Assembly (NCBI RefSeq): GCF_043951865.1
Contig: NZ_JBINJF010000008.1
Location: forward strand, 1-64,000
Direction of reading: 5' to 3'
Origin: JAMQKA01 sp043951865
GTDB lineage: Bacteria; Bacteroidota; Rhodothermia; Balneolales; Balneolaceae
Length of the DNA: 64,000 bases
The position numbers were made by a program, and so were the translations under genes. The notes beneath the pieces are model-generated. The model was given only the letters and a program-made list of their open reading frames with translations. It did not search any database and was not told the origin of the DNA. This document shows positions 52,759-60,730 of this stretch, piece after piece. Positions within the stretch are counted from its first letter, which is position 1. Each line of letters opens with the position of its first letter.

Positions 52759-54105
52759 TTACGTATACAGGTACTCTTCCAGGAACCGGTTCCGGAACTT
52801 CCCCTTCGGATCGTACCCCGCAAGCAGCTTTTTAAAATCATCCAGCTTTTCGTAGCGTGACTGGAGAACGCGGGGCGACAGCGTAAACAGTTTACCCCAG
52901 TGCGGACGTACATCATACGGTGCCAGCCGCTCTTCAATAAGCGGCAATACCTTTTTGACCGAGGGCCAGTCCGGCTTCCATGTAAAGTGGAGAGCTACCG
53001 AGGGCTGCCGGTAACAGGGACTCATCCACAAGTTATCTGCATCGATCGTCCTGATTTCAGAAATGAGCAGGTGCGGAGCAATCCTGTCGCTTAGCTTGAA
53101 GAGCTCGGCAACGGCATCCCAGGCATGCTCCCGGGGCACAAAAAACTCCGATTGCAGCTCATCCCCGCTGCTGGGTGTAAAGTCCATCCGGAAGTGCGGC
53201 AGCCGCTGGTGCCAGGGACCGGGAATTCCCATTTGTCGCGTACAATTTTCGGCAGATATTTCGGCGATCGGGTGCATGTGGCGATCGGCCAGCCGGGCAT
53301 CAAACAGCGTATCTTCGGCCCTGAATTCAATATCATCGTCCAGGCGATTTTTCATCCACACCTGGTTGATGGTGTTATTCCTAAAATCGGTAAACAGGCT
53401 CACGCTGTAGGCACCCGACATGATATCATCAAAATGGGTTTCAAGATGCTTCGCCGAAAGATCCCGGTACACGTACTGCCCGACCTCGTACGTCGGTTCA
53501 ATATCCAGGGTCACACTTGTCACCACCCCGACGCCTCCCAAACCGACGACACTCCCTGCAAGCTGTTCCTCGTCCCTTTCGCGACTAATCGCCTGCAGCT
53601 CGCCATCGGCAGTAATAAGCTCCATCCCGGATACCGCTGTGGCCAAGTTCCCGTTACGAACGCCCGATCCGTGAGTGGCCGTAGCGCACGCCCCGGCCAC
53701 CGAAATATGGGGAAGAGAAGCCAGGTTATGCAGGGCAAATCCATGCTTTTGCAGGTGCCGCGCCAGTTCACCGTACCGTACCCCGGCTGTGACAGTAACG
53801 GTTTGGATTTCGCGATCAATGGAGATCTCCGGTCTTAGGTTCTTCAGGGAAATGAGATCCTCGGGGCTGTCGGCGATGCTGTTAAACGAGTGGCGGGAAC
53901 CGAGCACCCGCACCTTTTCACTCTCTTCCACCAGAACTTGTACCTGATCAATGCCTTTCGGCTCGTGAAGCTCTTTCGCTTTATAGTGGTAGTTGCCCGC
54001 CCAGTTGCTGCCGATCTCGCGGTCCGGCCGATACAAAAACGGCGGTGTAAAAAAGCTGCCTGTCACTATAAGAGATGAAATTTTGAGAAATGTTCTTTTT
54101 TTCAT
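52759..54105 (-). CDS. FAD-linked sugar-lactone or alditol oxidase
   Basis: 448 residues. The FAD-binding PP-loop part has VRVLGSRHSFNSIAD, in which His72 is the likely covalent flavin site. SVAGACATATHGSGVRNGNL is the second conserved block. The C-terminal substrate part ends FRNRFLEEYLYT, as in D-arabinono-1,4-lactone oxidase and xylitol/alditol oxidases. An apparent N-terminal signal or Tat-like helix (MKKRTFLKISSLIVTGSFFT) suggests export, although a twin Arg is lacking. It oxidises a sugar alcohol or lactone with release of H2O2. Start ATG 54105. Confidence 0.87.
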   Translation of the reverse strand: MKKRTFLKISSLIVTGSFFTPPFLYRPDREIGSNWAGNYHYKAKELHEPKGIDQVQVLVEESEKVRVLGSRHSFNSIADSPEDLISLKNLRPEISIDREIQTVTVTAGVRYGELARHLQKHGFALHNLASLPHISVAGACATATHGSGVRNGNLATAVSGMELITADGELQAISRERDEEQLAGSVVGLGGVGVVTSVTLDIEPTYEVGQYVYRDLSAKHLETHFDDIMSGAYSVSLFTDFRNNTINQVWMKNRLDDDIEFRAEDTLFDARLADRHMHPIAEISAENCTRQMGIPGPWHQRLPHFRMDFTPSSGDELQSEFFVPREHAWDAVAELFKLSDRIAPHLLISEIRTIDADNLWMSPCYRQPSVALHFTWKPDWPSVKKVLPLIEERLAPYDVRPHWGKLFTLSPRVLQSRYEKLDDFKKLLAGYDPKGKFRNRFLEEYLYT

Positions 54106-54359
54106 CGTCCTGTATCCCGACTTTTATATTAATACTTTTATAGGCTGTTAAAACCCCTATCCATCCCCAATTACCGGCACACTCTCTGCCAGGCAAAACC
54201 GCTGAATCTTTGCCTGCTGCAACTCCAGTACATATTACTTAAATCAGTTGAAAAATGATAACGGATCTGTTTAGAGGATCCTCAAAAGGCGTGACAGCCA
54301 TCTCCCACTGCAGAGGTCTTCCTTGTGAAAAAAAAGGAAAAACTCCACTTATAAATGAT

Positions 54360-54630
54360 GAAGTCGGAGGCAAAAAAAAACGCAGTACTGCTTTCCCGGC
54401 CTTGAATGGGGTGCACCGGCCGCAGCGTTTGCCCCATTCTCTGCCTAGATCTTTTGATTCCTTTGGGATCAAGACAAAAGGGACAACTCCGTCGCGGGCA
54501 ATAGTCTCCTGTTTACATTAAGACTAATTCAACACCATAACTGTTTGCTATCGCCAAAAACCTGCCAACTAATGATTATCCGCTACGTTTGTCGGGCGAT
54601 TCACAAATCCACAGGCCGGGAGAAATAAAA
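54360..54630. repeat. Dispersed repeats B4 (54360-54495) and C fragment (54575-54630)
   Basis: The B part contains CGGCCTTGAATGGGGTGCAC, CTTTTGATTCCTTTGGGATC and AAGACAAAAGGGACAACTCC, matching B1-B3. Its first half pairs with B2 at 4618-4700 in reverse. The C fragment CCGCTACGTTTGTCGGGCGA and ACAAATCCACAGGCCGGGAG resembles the middle of C2. The surrounding gap 54106-54672 has no gene. Confidence 0.45.
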
Positions 54631-54672
54631 AATTATTTCTGTGCAGTATTTGCATCCTCCAACAGCGGGGAA

Positions 54673-55395
54673 TCAGGATTTGCCATACACCGGCACGACA
54701 GCCCCGCGCGTCACCTCGTTCCGGGGCGATACCAGGTACCCGATCTGCTGAGCCAGCTGTTCCGGCTTCGGCCAGTCGTCATAGTTTGCATCCGGCATCG
54801 CGCTCCGGTTGGCTTCCGTATCGATAGTTGAGGGGGCGATGGCATTGACCAGGATATCGTCCCCGACCACCTCCGCCGCCAGCGACTCAGTCAACGCGGC
54901 GACCCCGGCCTTGGCCACCGTATAGGCGGTCATCTGTTTGCCCTGACGAGGCTCAACGCCCGGTCGCGAAGCGATATTCACGATGCGTCCCCCGCCGTGG
55001 GTCGACTTTCTCATCCAGTGCACCGCAGCGCGACACGAATTATAACAGGTTATCGTATTCATCTGGATCTGCTTGTTAAAATCGGCCAACGGCGTATCTT
55101 CAATTGCTCCCATCCCAAAACCGCCGGCGATATGGACAGAGCCCCAGAGCCCGCCCTGGGCAGAGACCGCCAGTTCATAAAAAGACCGGCACTGCTGTTC
55201 ATCTGCCAGGTTGACCGGCGTTTTCGTGTAGACATCCTGCTCATCTTTCTGCAGAAAAGATTCCAGCTCTTTTTCATTAAAACAGGGCACGCTGCACCTG
55301 GCACCCGCCTTCAGCAGCAGCTTCACCACGGCAGATCCCAATGCCCCGGCGCCCCCGGTTATAACGATATGTCGGCCTGTAAGATCAAATTCCAT
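54673..55395 (-). CDS. SDR-family oxidoreductase
   Basis: 240 residues with the short-chain dehydrogenase fold. The NAD(P) motif TGGAGALGSAV (14-24), the catalytic Ser in NIASRPGVEP, and YTVAK with Tyr and Lys four residues apart (Y-x-x-x-K) are present. NAIAPSTIDTEANRSAMPDA closes the typical PG-like segment. Cofactor choice and substrate unknown. Start ATG 55395. It marks the last native-looking gene before the AT-richer island. Confidence 0.92.
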   Translation of the reverse strand: MEFDLTGRHIVITGGAGALGSAVVKLLLKAGARCSVPCFNEKELESFLQKDEQDVYTKTPVNLADEQQCRSFYELAVSAQGGLWGSVHIAGGFGMGAIEDTPLADFNKQIQMNTITCYNSCRAAVHWMRKSTHGGGRIVNIASRPGVEPRQGKQMTAYTVAKAGVAALTESLAAEVVGDDILVNAIAPSTIDTEANRSAMPDANYDDWPKPEQLAQQIGYLVSPRNEVTRGAVVPVYGKS

Positions 55396-55525
55396 TGCAT
55401 TTATATTTTTTTGAAATGTTGATTTAACTATTTGGAAAACTTTCCAAACTCAATACAATAGGAGTCCCTACATTACACAAGTGAATACAGCAATCAAAAA
55501 TTCACGTTGGATATTTTTTAGTGTT

Positions 55526-55830
55526 ATGGGTAATCATGGTCTTATAGCAGATGAAGTGCAGCGTTTCCGTGTACTCCTGCCTAATAATTGTGCAGAGGAT
55601 TCAAGTATTTAGACAGCTTGAGAATGCTGCAAGCCCACTGGAAAACAACTTTATTCACGTTGCCCTGACGGATGTAATTAGAGGTACTTAACCTATGAAA
55701 GAAAGACTATCCGCTAATTGAAGTTATCGCCGTTTCAGCCTTTGGTTCTACAGACTTTAGCAACACATGCAGAGCCAGTACAACTTTTAAAACATCATCG
55801 GAGAATCGGAAGTGACTCATATCTGACATG
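55526..55830 (+). pseudogene. Relic of an NtrC-type response regulator receiver domain
   Basis: DNA here aligns with the first 300 bp of the intact regulator at 62626. The start ATGGGTAATCATGGTCTTAT corresponds to ATGAGTGAAAATGTATTAGT, both followed within 14 bp by GATGAAG. GAAAACAACTTTATTCACGT then CTGACGGATGTAA is nearly identical to 62750-62788. TATCCGCTAATTGAAGTTAT matches the TATCCGCTTATTGAGGTCAT at 62839. Several indels and stops break the frame, and about 30 bp after the phospho-acceptor Asp codon are changed or lost. The rest of the gene (AAA domain) is gone. Confidence 0.75.
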
Positions 55831-56055
55831 AATGCATTGCTTCAGTGAATATGGGATCCGACAAATAATTTTCCTGAAAATTTTACCATCCAGGCATCTC
55901 CCTCCACTCTTGATAAATCTCCCATTCAGGGAATATTACCCTCCTAAAATAAGGCGTCCAAAGAATAAATATCTTTAGATAATCTAACTTTGAAAACAGC
56001 GTAACATATTGTCTGACATATAATTATAGGCTGTCTGTATTATTACGGAATAGGA

Positions 56056-56072
56056 CTGGCACGCATTTTTCA
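56056..56072 (+). promoter_or_regulatory. Candidate sigma-54 promoter upstream of the frameshifted small gene
   Basis: CTGGCACGCATTTTTCA has the GG of the -24 element 10 bp before the dinucleotide TC of the -12 element (GC in the consensus). Six bases TGGCAC match perfectly. It lies 55 bp before the ATG at 56126. Confidence 0.55.
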
Positions 56073-56125
56073 ACTTGTTCCTGCAGCAGCAATGAACATC
56101 TTAATTAGAAGCAGGAATGTATTAT

Positions 56126-56378
56126 ATGAATATCATTAGAAACTTATCACGGTGCTACCATTTATCAAAATAGCGAACTGGATCCTTCACCTTGCGAAGT
56201 AATAAACCTAAAACTCTTCGCCAAAGGCAGGATGCCTGACCCTGACAATCTGATTATCCATTTTGATGCAGAAGCCCCAACCAAAGACGAAGCTCTAGCA
56301 AAGATCAAATCAGATATTGACGAGTTCTTGTCCAACCATCAGTTGAAAAGGCTGAAACCTGAATCAATGGTTGAATAG
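56126..56378 (+). pseudogene. Small gene with a frameshifted start (about 84 codons)
   Basis: An uninterrupted frame from 56130 to TAG 56376-56378 has no start codon of its own. An ATG at 56126 is in another phase and would join it if one base were lost near 56134. The joined product would read MNISLETYHGATIYQN..., with LKLFAKGRMPDPDNLIIHFD and EAPTKDEALAKIKSDIDEFL. The composition is that of a real, small, soluble alpha/beta protein. I do not recognise a family. The lesion may be real decay or a base error. Confidence 0.5.
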
Positions 56379-56415
56379 GTTTCTACTAGGATTAAGTAAA
56401 AAGAGCTTATAAAAA

Positions 56416-57997
56416 TTGGATTACTCAGATATAGCTAAAAAAATCAACTTAGAGCCATCATAAGAGATATTGGTGGTATTCAATTATTGATCGGTCCCAT
56501 TTTACTGATACCCGGGGTAGTATCCGTTTTGTATGGCAAAACCTATTCTGCCTTGTCTTTTGCAATCAGCTCGGCCATTACTACCACGTTTGGAATAATT
56601 GCCTATCAAACGAATAAAAAAGCAGAAAGCAACGGCCAAAGCCAGGCGATGATAACGGCAGCAGCGGCCTGGATGGTTACTTCCCTTTTTGGGGCTTTAC
56701 CCTTTTTTATTGCGGCTCATATTACGCCCGTTGAAGTTGCCCAGTCGTTTGTACCGGGCAGTGAATCGTATTCTTCAAGCCTTTACAATTTTAAGAGTTT
56801 TCTGCATGCCCTGTTCGAAAGTGCGAGCTCATATACCACCACTGGTTTGACCATGAGTGTTCATGAACCTTCCGTGGGATATGGCCTGCTGTTCTACCGC
56901 TCATTTGCGCAATGGCTGGGTGGGGCCGGTATGATCGTCTTGTCACTGGCTATTCTGCGTCAATCCGGAGGAATGTACGGTTCAGCCCTTTATAGTATTG
57001 AAGCCAGCGGTCAAAAAATCAGACTTAATATCCGGCAAACCACGCAAGCTATCTGGAAGGTATATCTAACCGTAACCTCACTGTCGGCACTATATATATT
57101 TATCAGCACCTAGATGGTATTTCCCGATTATAATATCCTGGAAAATCTGTTTGTAGCAGTGAACCATGCCATGACAGGCCAATCAACAGGTGGATTCAGC
57201 ACATTCGATGACAGCATCTCTGACTATGGATCATACGCCATGGAGATGATATATCTGTTGCCGATGATTCTCGGTGCTATTTCGATTCCGCTTTACTATA
57301 AAATTTATGAGGAAGGCAGCTTAACAGAACTATGGCTGGACTACCAGGGCCACTGGCTTATGTTGTTAAGTGTAATCGGGTCGGCCTTTTTAGTTCTGAT
57401 GCTTTCGGGAATATTCGATTTTGTACAATCATTCCGTGAGGGCGTATTCCAGTTTGTCAGTGCGTTGACGACCACCGGTTGGCAAACAGCAGATCTGAGC
57501 ACCTGGCCGGTTTATGCCACCTTATTAATGGCTATGATCCCAATGATTATTGGTGGATCAACGGGAGCTACAGTAGGTAGAATAAAGATTTTTCGGGCGT
57601 ATTTCATGACCAAGGGTTTTGGATGGAGGTTAAAACAAGTAACTCAACCTTCCAATAGCATTATTGCACTGAACCTGGGGACCAACCGCTACTCTTTTTT
57701 AAGGAAATTTCCAATGATCTGATGGAGGCCTATGTATTTTCCATGATGTATTTGCTGGTATTACTGGGTGGAATCCTTATAAGTGCAACATTCATGGGAG
57801 AGGATTTTACGCTGATCGATGCCATCTTTGAATCGGTATCAGCCCAGGGTACCGTAGGGCTATCCAGTGGACTAACGAGTCCCACAATGCATCCGGTAAC
57901 AGAAGTAACGTATATCATTCAGATGCTGATGGGACGTCTGGAGCTTATCCCGATACTCATTATGCTTCGCTCATTTTTTAACCAATCCAAGATTTAA
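56416..57997 (+). pseudogene. trkH: TrkH/KtrB-type potassium channel subunit, broken in several places
   Basis: Three consecutive frames give one TrkH. The first (56487-57113) contains the first pore loop SASSYTTTGLTMS. The second (57114-57722) follows in the same frame after a single TAG at 57111-57113 and carries MTGQSTGGFSTFD and SALTTTGWQT. The third (57722-57997) is shifted, and reading that phase back gives LFFKEISNDLMEAYVF, so the shift lies near the T6 run 57695-57700. It carries VSAQGTVGLSSGL. All four selectivity-filter loops are kept. A further phase change near 56450 would add an N-terminal DYSDIAKKINL-RAIIRDIGG start. The protein should import K+ with TrkA. Confidence 0.8.
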
Positions 57998-58021
57998 TCA
58001 AAACGTGTTAGAACACCAATT

Positions 58022-58708
58022 ATGACAACAACAGATCGTATTATGTACCTCATTATTGTGGGGGCTGGCCGAATAGGAAACAGAGTCATTGAACTGGCAA
58101 CCGGGGATGGTCACGAGGTCGTGGTTATCGAAAAAAATACCGACCTGGCCGAACAGACCAGTTCTAATTATGATTGTCTCGTTATAAATGACGACGCCTC
58201 GAAGATGGATGTTTTAGAGGAGGCAGGTTTAGAAAAAGCAGATGCCTTAATTACCACGACCAACGATGATTCAACCAATCTGTTGGTGATGATGCTGGGA
58301 CGGCGGTATGCTGTTCCGCGTTTGCTGAGTTCGGTCAGAGAACCCGATCATATCAGCTTGTTTGACGAACTGGAGATCGATTTTGTCGAAAGCCCTCATC
58401 GACTGAACGGAGAATTCTTGTATAAAACCATACAACGACCGGGTATAAAGGATTATATGCGCCTCGATGGCGGAGCTGAAATCGTTGAGATTAAGCTTGC
58501 CGAAGAATCTTCATTGATAGGGCTGACCATTTTGGAGGCGATCGAATCCGAAAAGATAGCAGATGATCTCATTATCGTAGCCATTTACAGACATGGCGAG
58601 CTTATTATTCCCCGGGGTAATACCACTTTTGAGGCCGGAGATACTGTGACGGTGTTATCAAAAGAGGGAATAGGAAAAGATATAATTCAAACATTAAAAA
58701 CCCAGTAA
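58022..58708 (+). CDS. trkA: TrkA-family K+ channel regulatory protein
   Basis: 228 residues with RCK_N (IIVGAGRIGNRVIELATGDG, the Rossmann GxGxxG; EKNTDLAEQT after strand 2) and RCK_C (about 140-225, EIVEIKLAEESSLIGLTILE and IIVAIYRHGELIIPRGNTTF). It binds NAD(H) and gates the TrkH channel on the inner face of the membrane. The gene is intact, 24 bp after the broken trkH. The ATG at 58022 is used; a second ATG at 58043 (MYLIIVGAG) fits the usual family start better. Confidence 0.92.
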   Translation: MTTTDRIMYLIIVGAGRIGNRVIELATGDGHEVVVIEKNTDLAEQTSSNYDCLVINDDASKMDVLEEAGLEKADALITTTNDDSTNLLVMMLGRRYAVPRLLSSVREPDHISLFDELEIDFVESPHRLNGEFLYKTIQRPGIKDYMRLDGGAEIVEIKLAEESSLIGLTILEAIESEKIADDLIIVAIYRHGELIIPRGNTTFEAGDTVTVLSKEGIGKDIIQTLKTQ

Positions 58709-58709
58709 T

Positions 58710-59140
58710 ATGTTTAGTTCACAAAAGAAATATGCGGTAATAGGATTGGGGGAGTTTGGTTACACGTTGGCGACGTTATTATCCCAGCGTGGCCTCTATG
58801 TGATTGCCGTTGATCAAAATATGGATAAGGGTGAGAAGATAAAGAATGAAGTAGCAGAGTCTGTAAGCTTTGATGCAACGGAAACCGACCTGCTACGCAA
58901 GTTTGGAGTAGCTGACGTAGATGTTGCAATAATTTCAGCGGCGATGAAAATTTTCAGGCTGCCGAACTTATTGCTATGGAGCTTCAGGACAGTGACATAA
59001 AGCAAATTTACGTAACCGTCGGTTCAGAAAGAAAAGAACGTATTATTCGGAAGATCGGCGTTGCCGATGTCATTAATCCCCAAATGCAAGCTGCAAAAAA
59101 TTTAGCAGGTGAGATTACAACCATCAGTACTACTAAATAA
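58710..59140 (+). pseudogene. ktrA: KtrA-like RCK_N protein with a frameshift
   Basis: The first frame gives KYAVIGLGEFGYTLATLLSQ, RGLYVIAVDQNMDKGEKIKN and DVAIISA, then goes out of phase near 58938-58945 (GCGGCGATGAAAATTTT). The second phase continues DENFQAAELIAMELQDSDIK through VTVGSERKERIIRKIGVADV to the TAA at 59138-59140. Joined it is about 143 residues, a single NAD-binding RCK_N domain without RCK_C. It begins 1 bp after the trkA stop. With an intact TrkA next to it, this second gating subunit may have been dispensable. Confidence 0.75.
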
Positions 59141-59308
59141 TTTCACTGAGTATATATACCGTACAGGCTCTGTCTGTCATTTTGAAAATTGACCCTCCTA
59201 AAATGGTCCAAGAGTAAAAGCGAAAAACGCTGAATAACGATAAATAAATATACATAAATATCTGTGCCCCAATTAATTAGTCATTTTAAAAATAAACTGT
59301 CCGCTTTC

Positions 59309-59323
59309 TGGCATAGAATTTTC
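59309..59323 (+). promoter_or_regulatory. Candidate sigma-54 promoter of the universal-stress-type gene
   Basis: CTGGCATAGAATTTTC has GG and TC 10 bp apart, with TGGCA at the -24 box and the same TTTTC at the -12 box as the site at 56056. A start of transcription near 59335 would leave a leader of about 42 nt before the ATG at 59377 and would exclude the TTG at 59329 as a start. Confidence 0.5.
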
Positions 59324-59376
59324 CTCCTTTGAAAGTGGATAGAAACTATGAATTCCACACGCGAAAATTCTGGATC

Positions 59377-60318
59377 ATGGAAGCACGCCCCAAAACTAGA
59401 TTTCCCGGTTCTACAAAGCATTCCTCAAACGGGAAGAGTGGTTATACGGTCTTGGTCCCGTTGCAGGATTTAGACCTCACTAAAACACTCCTCCCTCCTG
59501 CAATACGAACCGCCAAGCGGCATGATGGAAAAATTATATTGCTAAATATCATTGAAATTCCCTATCAGCTACCTCCCTCCGAAGCGAAGCAATTTACTCT
59601 GGAACGAGAATTCAAACTGCAGTATGCCCGACAAATTATAGAGACAGCGGGATGTGACGCGGAAATCATGGTACGTGTTGCACATCGGATTCCATCCGCC
59701 ATTGAGCAACTTGCCCTATCATTAGATATTGATCTGATTATAATATGGGCCAAGAATAAAGGCTTGTTATGGAATAAAGAGATCTACCAAAAGCTATATG
59801 CTGTGAACAGCAACTTGGTAGTAGCTAAAGAACTCGTAGAAACACATTTCGAAGATGTCTTCATACAAGTCGATGATCTTCAGGCTGCAAGTTCTATGAT
59901 GGAACATGCCACTTATTTATTCGGGAACGAGGAGGGGATTATTCACATGATCTCTGAATACAGCGAAAATGACGAAAAATCGACGTTAAGAAAGGTAAGA
60001 TCCATTGTGGATGGATTTCACCGGCAGAATCCCTGGTTTGCCGGAAAGACTATTATTCACCAGTTAGAACAGAAATCTGCTGCAAGAGAGTATTTAAAAG
60101 ATATATACCATAAAGTGACAGGAAGTACCGGTGTGTTGGTTTCCTATCCTTCAGGAAAAAGATCCAGAACCGACAGTTGGCTCGCTGAAGTGGCCAAAGA
60201 CTTAAACCTGCCTGTTTATATTTTGAAAATTGCTCGGATAGAACCTGTTGGAATCGATCGCATAGCAAATCAGGTACAACAGTGGTTGGGATTCGCTTCA
60301 GAGCAACTCAAAGCATAA
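59377..60318 (+). CDS. Universal stress protein-type protein, two-domain (313 aa)
   Basis: From ATG 59377 (MEARPKTRFPG). The USP-like fold opens SGYTVLVPLQDLDLTKTLLP, then KIILLNIIEIPYQLPPSEAK and later DLIIIWAKNKGLL. A second related domain starts near residue 155 (EDVFIQVDDLQAASSMMEHA) and ends KDLNLPVYILKIARIEPVGI. The first domain recalls the C-terminal USP part of amino-acid permease fusions (VLVP...EIPxQLPxSE), so this may be a detached version. ATP-binding glycines are not clear. The role in K+ or osmotic stress is inferred from context and its sigma-54-type promoter. Confidence 0.7.
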   Translation: MEARPKTRFPGSTKHSSNGKSGYTVLVPLQDLDLTKTLLPPAIRTAKRHDGKIILLNIIEIPYQLPPSEAKQFTLEREFKLQYARQIIETAGCDAEIMVRVAHRIPSAIEQLALSLDIDLIIIWAKNKGLLWNKEIYQKLYAVNSNLVVAKELVETHFEDVFIQVDDLQAASSMMEHATYLFGNEEGIIHMISEYSENDEKSTLRKVRSIVDGFHRQNPWFAGKTIIHQLEQKSAAREYLKDIYHKVTGSTGVLVSYPSGKRSRTDSWLAEVAKDLNLPVYILKIARIEPVGIDRIANQVQQWLGFASEQLKA

Positions 60319-60452
60319 TCAACACGTTGTTTCGTCTCTTTTAAATCAAGACGTTGTGTCCCATTTTGGGATACTTAATATATTTCATTCTATATTTAAT
60401 CCTTGCAGAGGATAAATTTTGGGTACTCAGAAGCGGTTATAACTAGTGCTAT

Positions 60453-60618
60453 GTCAAGTCCTGATTTTCAGTCTTTCCCTGATAGAACACGGATTAGGCC
60501 GATCTAAACGGATATATTATTGACAGGTACTATTTGAACAATTATTCTGCGGTGATCCGTAGCATCAGCGTCATCTGCGTTCTAACAAACCCGAAGGTTT
60601 ATGGTTGACATAAGACTA
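60453..60618 (+). repeat. Dispersed repeat A, copy A3
   Basis: GTCAAGTCCTGATTTTCAGT through AGCATCAGCGTCATCTGCGT to ACCCGAAGGTTTATGGTTGA and CATAAGACTAG, aligning with A2 over its length. It fills the gap between the stress-type gene and the sigma-54 promoter of the kinase. Confidence 0.6.
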
Positions 60619-60630
60619 GCTCAGATCCTT

Positions 60631-60646
60631 TGGCATGAAATCTGCA
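60631..60646 (+). promoter_or_regulatory. Candidate sigma-54 promoter of the kinase/activator operon
   Basis: TGGCATGAAATCTGCA gives GG (60632-60633) and GC (60644-60645) exactly 10 bp apart, the diagnostic sigma-54 spacing, with TGGCA and TGCA matching the consensus TGGCACG-N4-TTGCA. It is 85 bp before the kinase ATG. The downstream gene product is itself a sigma-54 activator, so the operon could be self-activated. Confidence 0.7.
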
Positions 60647-60730
60647 TTTGCATTAAAAGGATGCTGACTTCCTTCAGACATCCGACTCCATGGAAGCCAA
60701 AAGAAATATAAGCAAACAGTTGTTTGGACA

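Noticed and set aside
57690..57724. Programmed ribosomal frameshift at the T6 run to join trkH parts
   Set aside because: The upstream TAG and other lesions would still prevent a full protein, and no stimulatory structure is evident; decay or sequence error is simpler.
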